Positions 32,184 through 38,577 of a DNA stretch of 64,000 bases are shown piece after piece (position 1 is the stretch's first letter; each line of letters starts with the position of its first letter). The position numbers were made by a program, and so were the translations under genes. This DNA comes from an uncultured Atopobium sp. Its GTDB lineage: Bacteria > Actinomycetota > Coriobacteriia > Coriobacteriales > Atopobiaceae. The notes beneath the pieces were generated by a model that was given only the letters and a program-made list of their open reading frames with translations, did not search any database and was not told the origin of the DNA. Location of the stretch: the NCBI GenBank assembly GCA_947090525.1, contig CAMUON010000005.1, positions 1 through 64,000 on the forward strand. The letters run 5' to 3'.

Positions 32184-34145
32184 CTAATCCTTTCTCTTAA
32201 GAGTGTTCCTTTTCTCATATGCCTGTTCTTGCGCTTGCTCGTAGGCTTTCTTTGCTTGTGTGATCTCTTGCGCAAGATTTGACAGCTGTCGTTTACCAAG
32301 GTTTTGTTTACTATGCTTCGCTTGGTTCTGTTCAAGTCTTGTTAAGTCTTCGCTCTTTTGCTGCTTCTTAAGCTCTTTTTTTATGAGCACTTGTTTATGA
32401 ATCTGGGCGGTAATTAGCGCTCTTTCTTTCTTGAAGCTCTCTTGAGTAAAGGTCTTATTGCCTACAGTAAATGTCGCACTGTTCTTTTTAAGTGCACGCT
32501 CCGTCCGCGCTGGGTCAACATGAGCTATATATGGTTTGTTCTTTGAAAGTGCATCAAGCACCATAGAATACTTTGCGAACGCATCCGCTTTGGTGTCATA
32601 TTTGTCCTGAGCAAGCTTAAGTATTCGTCTATTTGCTTCGCAAAGAAGTTCGGACTTTTTCTCATCTGAGACGTAAAGAGAGGTATTGAGCGCTAGAAAG
32701 TCATGTGCTGAGGCAAACTGTTTGTCTAGCCACGTTCTTTCTTTGTTCAGTTTAGGTTTCAGCTGTGCGCGCTCAATACGCGCCGCAACGTTTAATACAT
32801 GAGCTTGTTCAAGCTCATCCATACGCTTTTCATCTGTTCTATAAGAGGAAAGTGTAGTTTTGATTTCTTGCGCTCGTGAGTTTGCCGCCTGCGCTTTTTC
32901 AAGCGTTACTTTCGCTTCTGCAAGCTCTTGTTGAAGAGTTCCATAGCGCTCTTGCACGCCATCATCAGATGAGATTCTATCCTGAGCTAACAGATTTATG
33001 CAATTTGCAAGATTCTGAATTTCTCTTAGATGGCTGCGCTTCTTCGCGAGTATGTAGCGTACCTTTTTCTGATATACAGGAATAGCATCCTTGCATACAA
33101 GTGCTACATATTTGCGTCTATGATATGAGATTTCTCTACTGAGTAAGTTCTTATCGCTTTGCCACTGCAGCTCTTTGAGTTTGACTTCATTCGCGTTAGC
33201 ACCTGCAGCTGCTCCAACAAAGTCAACGCTCAATCTCTTTTTAAGAGCATAGGTTGTGTAATTTGCGCCTAAGCTTTCAGCGCTTGCACGATAGTTATAC
33301 CCTTTCGAGCGAGGATGAGAGAACGTGATATCTCTGCACCTTCCCGAGCAATTTACTTTATAGCCTCTAGCTTCCATGAGATAGATGAATTGCTCCATAT
33401 TGGAGCTCTTACCTACGGTCTCATTTACTGCGTCCCTGATATCTTGTTTCCATGACCATTTACCCTCTTTTTTGAGAGCTCTTTCTGCCATAGATAGCTT
33501 TTCAGGCTGAGATTGTAATAGTTCTTCTTGTTCTTGCTGTCTCTGTTCCTTTCTCCATGCAACTATGTCCTCTAGTGTGCTCAAACCGTGTTCAGCTGCT
33601 ATCTTTTGAGCAGCTCGTGCTTCTTGAATGATTTTTGTATTTGAACGCTGTACTTTATAGCCCGTTTTTGGAAGCACGGAATTCAGAATGATATGTGCAT
33701 GGGGAATATGATTTGTATTATCGTCGTGAACTTCTACCGCCCACTGACCCTCAGGATACATGTTGCCTGCCCACTCAGCCGCCATATCTGCAACCTCATC
33801 AACACCAACTTTATCCTGTGGATCAGGTGAGAATACAAAGTGATAGTATTGCCGTCCAGATTCTTTTCCCCATGCGCGTTTAGTATCAAGCATCTCTTGT
33901 GCCCACCCATATTTGTCATCACCTATTTGTGACAAATTGGGTGACAGGCGTTCAGCACATACGCGTTCATATTTAGCGTGATGACCCGAGTGAAGATAGT
34001 TTTGAATAGATTGGACGCTGTTTTTTTGCTCAAGTTTTTTCCCTACAAGATAGTCAAAAATATCCTTCACACCCCATCCTTTTTTATAGAATGAAGCATT
34101 TTTAGAAGATATCTTCATCTGCTTAACGGTCTTGAGCATCGGCAT
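32184..34145 (-). CDS. MOB-type relaxase (VirD2/MobA-like)
   Basis: 653 residues. Residues about 1-180 are the relaxase core: FYKKGWGVKDIFDYL, YYHFVFSPDPQD, and the metal-binding His cluster HDDNTNHIPHAHIIL near residue 140-155. The rest is long coiled coil with many basic residues. This fits MOBP-class enzymes that nick oriT and lead the strand through the channel. The catalytic Tyr is probably in the N-terminal 35 residues, not pinned down. The C terminus has NLAQEITQAKKA, 31 residues from the end, resembling the shared tail. Coding is co-directional with the RHH gene six bases upstream. A tailed relaxase is expected if the tail is the secretion signal. Confidence 0.85.
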   Translation of the reverse strand: MPMLKTVKQMKISSKNASFYKKGWGVKDIFDYLVGKKLEQKNSVQSIQNYLHSGHHAKYERVCAERLSPNLSQIGDDKYGWAQEMLDTKRAWGKESGRQYYHFVFSPDPQDKVGVDEVADMAAEWAGNMYPEGQWAVEVHDDNTNHIPHAHIILNSVLPKTGYKVQRSNTKIIQEARAAQKIAAEHGLSTLEDIVAWRKEQRQQEQEELLQSQPEKLSMAERALKKEGKWSWKQDIRDAVNETVGKSSNMEQFIYLMEARGYKVNCSGRCRDITFSHPRSKGYNYRASAESLGANYTTYALKKRLSVDFVGAAAGANANEVKLKELQWQSDKNLLSREISYHRRKYVALVCKDAIPVYQKKVRYILAKKRSHLREIQNLANCINLLAQDRISSDDGVQERYGTLQQELAEAKVTLEKAQAANSRAQEIKTTLSSYRTDEKRMDELEQAHVLNVAARIERAQLKPKLNKERTWLDKQFASAHDFLALNTSLYVSDEKKSELLCEANRRILKLAQDKYDTKADAFAKYSMVLDALSKNKPYIAHVDPARTERALKKNSATFTVGNKTFTQESFKKERALITAQIHKQVLIKKELKKQQKSEDLTRLEQNQAKHSKQNLGKRQLSNLAQEITQAKKAYEQAQEQAYEKRNTLKRKD

Positions 34146-34151
34146 GGATAT

Positions 34152-34472
34152 CTACCTTCTTGAGATGGATATCAGCTTAAGATTGATTTTATTAAGCTGC
34201 GCTTGACTTCTTACAAGCGCAATATAGAGATCGTCAGCAACAGGATTGTTGCCGAGATTTTCATCTTTAAGTTTAGTAAGGCTGTCTTGAATTTCTTCAA
34301 GCAACCGTTCGATCTCAGTCTGTATCTCAATGAGTTTTTCTGAGTTAAGAATCGCATTCTCAATGCCTGTCCGCATGAGAGAAGAGATAGTTCTCTCAGA
34401 AGCATCTGCGAGTGATTGTAACTCTTTGCGTTGTTCAGGGGTAATGCGTACAAAAACGCGAACGTCTTTCAA
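34152..34472 (-). CDS. mobC: MobC-like ribbon-helix-helix accessory protein
   Basis: 106 residues. N-terminal ribbon (MKDVRVFVRITPEQRKELQ) and two helices (SLADASERTISSLMRTGIEN) give a ribbon-helix-helix fold, followed by a coiled coil (EIERLLEEIQDSLTKL). Such proteins bind oriT beside the relaxase and may also repress their own promoter. The start is TTG 34472, preceded by AAAGGAG of the conserved leader; virD4 uses the same leader and TTG start. Symbol given by role. Confidence 0.75.
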   Translation of the reverse strand: MKDVRVFVRITPEQRKELQSLADASERTISSLMRTGIENAILNSEKLIEIQTEIERLLEEIQDSLTKLKDENLGNNPVADDLYIALVRSQAQLNKINLKLISISRR

Positions 34473-34478
34473 GGTCTA

Positions 34479-34511
34479 TCTCCTTTGTCTCGAGGCAATG
34501 TGGAAGTGCCT
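34479..34511 (-). promoter_or_regulatory. Hairpin-SD leader element, copy 10 (mobC)
   Basis: Read on the minus strand: AGGCA/TGCCT around CTTCCACAT (34493-34511), then GAGACAAAGGAGA (34479-34491) and TTG at 34472. The stretch matches the virD4 leader (7905-7946) except for one inserted base, so mobilisation and coupling-protein genes share a control site despite opposite strands. Confidence 0.75.
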
Positions 34512-34520
34512 TATTTCAGT

Positions 34521-34665
34521 ACCAGGGTGTGGGGCAGAGCCACACGAATGAGCAAGTGGGGAAGTGCTTATTAAGCACAGAAGCACGCGGCTCAGTATTT
34601 TGTCAGACAAAATACGTCTCTTGCACCCGACACTATTAGCAGTATAGCACAAAGTGTCGGGGGGC
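34521..34665. other. Probable origin of transfer (oriT)
   Basis: Four inverted repeats are packed upstream of mobC: GTGTGG/CCACAC (34527-34545), GTGCTTA/TAAGCAC (34564-34578), GTATTTTGTC/GACAAAATAC (34595-34615, perfect 10 bp) and CCCGACACT/AGTGTCGGG (34626-34661). No coding frame fits. Location beside the relaxosome genes and dense symmetry are typical of oriT. On the minus strand the first repeat is followed by CACCCTGG, which resembles the CCTG-type nick sequence of MOBP elements; a nick there is a guess. Confidence 0.6.
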
Positions 34666-34744
34666 GTCGCTTTTTTGGGTTTGCCCTGTGATACACTTTT
34701 AAGTAGTCTTTGCAAAATGGAAGCGCTGAAAGCGGTGGTTGATT

Positions 34745-35420
34745 ATGCTATACATAACAGGCTTATTTGCGCTTAATCTTGAGTGTTTTCTTGGCACAAC
34801 GGGTGATTGGCATATGTCAGGAATGGACTGGTCTAAACTAACTTTCGCCGATAGCAATAACTCAATTTTTGATACATATGGTATCGAACGAAACTCAACC
34901 CGTTTAGTTCCTGAACACGAGGGTAAGCCACATAACATTGCCAATCACGTACGCGCGTGTCTTGATCTTATTGAACAAGAAAACTATTGCGCTGCCGAAG
35001 GTATGTATAGAAATTTTCTAGACGAAGACGATCGTTATAATGCTGATGTGTTTGCACATGTTCTAAAGCTTATCAACGTTTATCCCAATCGCTTTGATAA
35101 AATCAATCGCTTTATGGGTCATGAGTACGGAACAAAATGGATCTTCTTCATTACTAGTAAAGGATATGATGCTAGCTGTAAAAGCAAACTATCCTATTGA
35201 TACGCTTGCTCAGATGAAGATGACAGGCAAGATGATGATCTTATTGATAAAGAGTCCCTTGCAGAGTCCTTCCTAAAAGCACTTGATACAGCAAAGGTAT
35301 CGCTCTCTGGCTGAGGAGATGGCAGCAGCACGGGCAGCTGCCAACAGACAGAAACGAGCTGCACCCATACCTCCACCAAACCGGTGGGGTATTTTTGTAT
35401 TTATTGCCAAGCGTCAATAA
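34745..35420 (+). pseudogene. Broken tail-bearing gene (in-frame stop plus frameshift)
   Basis: The intact part runs from ATG 34745 (GGTGG upstream) to a TGA at 35198-35200. After that stop the same frame continues with plausible acidic sequence (CSDEDDRQDDDLIDKESLAE) until a second TGA near 35312. From there the next frame carries SLAEEMAAARAAANRQ, the shared tail, ending at TAA 35420. One nonsense and one shift, probably at CTCTCT near 35304, therefore separate the body from its tail. The body (FADSNNSIFDTYGIERNST onward) matches no family I know. Stop-codon readthrough is possible but less likely than decay. The wild-type version would have been a tailed protein of about 215 residues. Confidence 0.55.
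35373..35396 (+). terminator. Terminator-like hairpin at the end of the broken gene
   Basis: CCACC (35373-35377) and GGTGG (35383-35387) then GGTATTTTT. It overlaps the last codons of the broken gene. A similar GGTGGGGTATTTTTT end recurs at 36030. Confidence 0.5.
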
Positions 35421-35480
35421 TAAGAGCTGTATTTGATTTATACTAATAAACACAGGTTATTGTTCTGTGGAAGGAGCGAC

Positions 35481-35993
35481 GTGGGATATGCAAAACATGA
35501 TGGACATGATGACATTCCAAGTGTTGGACAACAGCAAAAACATAAGGAAAATACGCGCACGCTCACAAAAACAAGCAGACGCAAGATTGAACAACATGCT
35601 AATGGCGCGCGCGGCAATGCAGAAAGTGATAGCAGAGACCAAGAAGAGCTGCAACTTAGTCAAGTATTAGCTTCGTTTAAGTATTCAGGTGTTTTGCCTC
35701 CTCCTGAGATTTTTGAACGCTATGACGATAAAACAAAAGAGCGCATGTGCAAGTGGAATGATGCCAACACGTCTGACGAATCAAAAAGGCAAGATAGATT
35801 AGTAGACCATGAAATACAGCAAAACAAACGAGGTGCTGTGTTGTCATTTGTTCTCATGGTTGTTTTTGTTATTGCTACTCTCTATGCATTTGTAACAACT
35901 CAAAATGAAGCGTCTTTTATATTTTTATCTGTTCCTGCTCTTAACGTCATCGGTAACTTTATTCAGTCTGTGCATTCAAATAGTAGTAAATAA
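35481..35993 (+). CDS. DUF2335-like membrane protein
   Basis: 170 residues. The hydrophilic N terminus is followed at about 72-115 by FKYSGVLPPPEIFERYDDKT, KWNDANTSDESKRQDRLVDHEIQQNKRGA (split), the pattern of DUF2335 proteins, then two membrane helices (about 123-142 and 145-165). DUF2335 proteins are predicted membrane proteins often found on mobile elements, with no established function. GTG 35481 is the best start because AAGGAG lies four bases upstream; the frame is open further. Confidence 0.65.
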   Translation: MGYAKHDGHDDIPSVGQQQKHKENTRTLTKTSRRKIEQHANGARGNAESDSRDQEELQLSQVLASFKYSGVLPPPEIFERYDDKTKERMCKWNDANTSDESKRQDRLVDHEIQQNKRGAVLSFVLMVVFVIATLYAFVTTQNEASFIFLSVPALNVIGNFIQSVHSNSSK

Positions 35994-36014
35994 AGCGCAT
36001 AGAAAAACATCTAT

Positions 36015-36042
36015 CCTCACTGGTCACGGTGGGGTATTTTTT
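36015..36042 (+). terminator. Terminator after the DUF2335-like gene
   Basis: CCTCAC (36015-36020) and GTGGGG (36029-36034) form a 6-bp stem (one G-U pair) with TATTTTTTT after it. Confidence 0.6.
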
Positions 36043-36166
36043 TATAGAATCTATAATAATTGACATCATAAAATGTTTGTACTATCACAATATCTATAGC
36101 ATGTGATCATCCTTGTAAGGAGCACCTTACGCGACTTTAGAAGCGCGAAATAGATAGGAGCGACTG

Positions 36167-36703
36167 ATGATATTACTTATCCTTTCTGCTGCTGCTTGTA
36201 TCTTATGGTTCTTAGTAAAGTTCGTAAAAATTTCTTTCTTCGCGCTGGATTGTTTAATTGTTTCGATTTTGTCTTATAACTTTGCTACACGAAACATTTT
36301 GCCTTTAGTTGGTAATGGAACTTCAGGAGACGTACCTATTGCTCTTGCTTGTGCTGCTGTTGTAGTAATTTTGTATGTGTCTCTGCTTCATGTCCTACAC
36401 GCTCACCTTCCACGAATTTGGAAAGTGGTAAATCTCTTTCTTTCGTTTTGTTGCGCTTACTTCACGTATCTTTTCGTGCTTACTCTGGTTGGCATCAAAG
36501 TTCCCAACATTCAAACAGATGTTCCCACACCCAACCTCATTGCGCATGCATTCGTAGGCTTATTATTGTCAGCAATTGTCTATTCAGCTCGTGATAGATA
36601 CTTTAATAATATGAGCCATGATGCTGAATCTGACGAAAACATTGTCTACGTGATTGAAAAGAAGAACGATGATCATACGCCGCAAAAAACTGAAGAAGAC
36701 TAA
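36167..36703 (+). CDS. Multi-pass membrane protein near the right end of the ICE
   Basis: 178 residues with about five hydrophobic segments (1-20, 26-42, 57-80, 88-105, 120-142) and a hydrophilic, acidic C terminus (DAESDENIVYVIEKKNDDHT). GGAG precedes ATG 36167. No family recognised. It is the last gene of the element before attR. Confidence 0.6.
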   Translation: MILLILSAAACILWFLVKFVKISFFALDCLIVSILSYNFATRNILPLVGNGTSGDVPIALACAAVVVILYVSLLHVLHAHLPRIWKVVNLFLSFCCAYFTYLFVLTLVGIKVPNIQTDVPTPNLIAHAFVGLLLSAIVYSARDRYFNNMSHDAESDENIVYVIEKKNDDHTPQKTEED

Positions 36704-36741
36704 TCATAGACGCAAAGATACAGATGGTTTTTTTGAGCTAC

Positions 36742-36758
36742 GGGACAGAAATGGGACA
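36742..36758 (+). repeat. Paired GGGACA repeats near attR
   Basis: GGGACA at 36742-36747 and 36753-36758, spaced 11 bp (one helical turn). Such pairs near the ends of tyrosine-recombinase elements are often arm-type integrase sites. Inference from position. Confidence 0.35.
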
Positions 36759-36832
36759 CTTACTGGTGAGCTGTTTTTGCGTTTCGACTGTTCGTAGCTG
36801 CCATAATGCTATTTTTAAGCAGCTCAATTTTT

Positions 36833-36860
36833 GGGGTTCAAATCCCCCCCTCTCCGCCAG
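36833..36860 (+). other. attR: 3' fragment of a tRNA-Ser gene
   Basis: GGGGTTCAAATCCCC (36833-36847) reads as a T-stem and loop, and CCCTCTCCGCCA follows, as in the acceptor end and CCA of serine tRNAs. TTTTTT after it is the usual tRNA terminator. No 5' half is present within the preceding 100 bases. Elements entering the 3' end of a tRNA gene leave an intact gene at one border and such a fragment at the other, so this is the ICE's right junction. tRNA identity is judged by eye. Confidence 0.72.
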
Positions 36861-36936
36861 TTTTTTCTTATCAAATACCCCTTTTACCTGCGGAAATATG
36901 AGTCTTCCAACACGTGAAAAATAGTCATCTACGCTA

Positions 36937-37041
36937 AGTGTGTAAAAGTGTGTATAGCTGTGTTTACCCGGTGCAATGTTTTGCAATAATTTGCCCGAAA
37001 AACTCATGTGATAGCTGACTTAAATGAATTTCAGCACCGGG
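36937..37041. repeat. 10-bp tandem repeat and CCCGGTGC inverted repeat beyond attR
   Basis: AGTGTGTAAA, AGTGTGTATA and GCTGTGTTTA (36937-36966) form three 10-bp near-repeats. Directly after, CCCGGTGC (36967-36974) and GCACCGGG (37034-37041) are exact inverted repeats 60 bases apart. They lie upstream of the panA gene and could be regulatory or a relic of integration. The rest of 36860-37199 shows nothing else I can name. Confidence 0.4.
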
Positions 37042-37199
37042 AAGGGTGTTGTTTCCTTTTGTGCTGCTAGGATACATCATCTATAAGGGTTGCCGTTTTT
37101 TATTATATATGTGGCTGGTTTGCAGAGTAGTGGGTACTAATCTATCATATTCGTATAGAGCGCGAACATAAATATACATGCATGGACAAGGAGGGCGCT

Positions 37200-37703
37200 A
37201 TGAAGGCAGTTGAACTGGCAAGTGCATTTATACAGCTGTATGGCAATAGCAGCTACCTGACTAACATGAAGATAAATAAACTAGTTTACTTTGCATACGC
37301 TCACGCCGTTCAACGCGGAGATAAGCTGTTCAATGACAAAATAGAGGCTTGGAAATACGGTGCGGTCATACCTGCTGTATACCATGCGCTTAAAGTTCAT
37401 AAAAACATGGGGATTACTACGACGGATATAGCAACCTCAGAAAAAGCGCTACGTGAAGCAAAAGCGACATGGGCGCTATATGGGTATATGACAGCATCTG
37501 ACATCATGAATTTTTGTCACAGAGATGGCGGCGCTTGGAAAGCCGTGTACAACGGAGTAGACCATGCGACTATTAGCGATAGCGATATTCTCGCATCAAC
37601 AGACGGCAAAGAAACACCCGTAAAAGAGCAGACAAGCGGATACGCAATGGACAAGCTGATCGAAAAGCGCATGGGCCTGTTACGGATGCTGGAAAATGCT
37701 TAG
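37200..37703 (+). CDS. panA: Panacea-domain (DUF4065) antitoxin
   Basis: 167 residues. The Panacea/SocA-like region is at about 2-130: LTNMKINKLVYFAYAHAVQRG, KIEAWKYGAVIPAVYHALK (quoted in part), a spacing diagnostic of DUF4065. Panacea domains neutralise many unrelated toxins when encoded directly upstream. GGAGG before ATG 37200 fixes the start. It overlaps the following Doc-type gene by 8 bases, so translation is coupled. A toxin-antitoxin pair just outside attR could be chromosomal or belong to an adjacent island. Confidence 0.8.
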   Translation: MKAVELASAFIQLYGNSSYLTNMKINKLVYFAYAHAVQRGDKLFNDKIEAWKYGAVIPAVYHALKVHKNMGITTTDIATSEKALREAKATWALYGYMTASDIMNFCHRDGGAWKAVYNGVDHATISDSDILASTDGKETPVKEQTSGYAMDKLIEKRMGLLRMLENA

Positions 37704-38151
37704 TTGCGTAAAGCTTACACAAGACGGCGTGACCTTATTGTGCGATGAGATCCTAGATCTGCACAGTAAGGTCATTTCTGTTACAAGCACTAAAAAAGGG
37801 ATAAACGAGGAACCGCCCGAAGCGCGTGGGCTTATTGAGAGCGCAGTGACAGCTTCAATGTGTTCTCATTTTGGTATCATTGCATCGGTTGATTTTATAG
37901 AACAAATAGCTACGTTGTCAGCGAAAATTGCAAAGAATCACGCTTTTTTAGATGGGAATAAAAGGGTTGCGGTACTTGTAACCCAGCATCTTCTGGGCGT
38001 CCATTATCCAGACTGTAGCTTACATATTGATGATATACACTTATACCGAGCAATTTTGGATATTGTTACAGGAGACTTAGAAATTAGAGAATACGCGGAT
38101 CTGCTTCGCTCTAGTTTAGAGATATCGAGTCAGTACGAGGGATTGATATAA
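37696..38151 (+). CDS. doc: Doc-type Fic toxin
   Basis: 151 residues. The Fic-like motif NHAFLDGNKRVA near residue 80-92 has the Doc signature (HxFxDxNKR). Around it are the helices of a Doc fold (VDFIEQIATLSAKIAKNHAF, DLEIREYADLL). Doc kinases phosphorylate EF-Tu and stop translation. Doc toxins are usually paired with Phd; here the partner is a Panacea protein, a combination known from surveys of Panacea-toxin pairs. The start codon overlaps the upstream stop as ATGCTTAG. Confidence 0.85.
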   Translation: MLSCVKLTQDGVTLLCDEILDLHSKVISVTSTKKGINEEPPEARGLIESAVTASMCSHFGIIASVDFIEQIATLSAKIAKNHAFLDGNKRVAVLVTQHLLGVHYPDCSLHIDDIHLYRAILDIVTGDLEIREYADLLRSSLEISSQYEGLI

Positions 38152-38577
38152 TCAGGTATTCTAATGGTTCGAATCTCATGCGTGTTACTCAGCCTGCGTC
38201 CACAGGTGTATAAGTATACGAGGGTGGGGCGCGACCGCGTCTAATTTATGCGAGATGATAGTTCAAAACTTAATGAAAGCTAAAAAAGTATGCGCGGGCA
38301 GGCCGTAATTTTCAGCTCGCTTACAGCTTGGTGACCTGCCATTATTATATTTGTTACAAGCATGTAAATGGCTTGTTTCTAATAAATTATTTATAATGTG
38401 CTGCAAAATTGCATAAACAGGCGGATTAATTTTTAATTTCAATATTTATGATACTTTGCTAAAAGAATATACGAAAAAATGCCGATTTTATACACGCTCC
38501 AATGCTTCAAGCTCCCCTGTGTGCCCGGTACAATGAGCTCAAAATTTTTTCCAAGTTTCCAAGAAAGGGGAAGCGTC
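38152..38577. other. Intergenic region with a hairpin
   Basis: About 426 bases. GGCAGG (38297-38302) and CCTGCC (38335-38340) enclose an inner AGCT pair and are followed by ATTATTATA, a possible terminator for panA-doc. The remaining AT-rich sequence before 38578 probably holds the protease promoter. A T-loop-like GGTTCGAAT near 38170 does not fold as tRNA. Confidence 0.4.

Noticed and set aside
35198..35200. TGA as selenocysteine or programmed recoding
   Set aside because: A second TGA and a shift are also needed to reach the tail and no SECIS-like hairpin was seen; gene decay is simpler.
36738..37007. Minus-strand reading frame across attR containing AERGGFEP
   Set aside because: This peptide is the usual by-product of translating a tRNA 3' end; no start context.
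38160..38205. T-loop-like GGTTCGAAT near 38172
   Set aside because: The flanking bases do not form a T stem or acceptor, so it is not a tRNA end or a second att site on this evidence.
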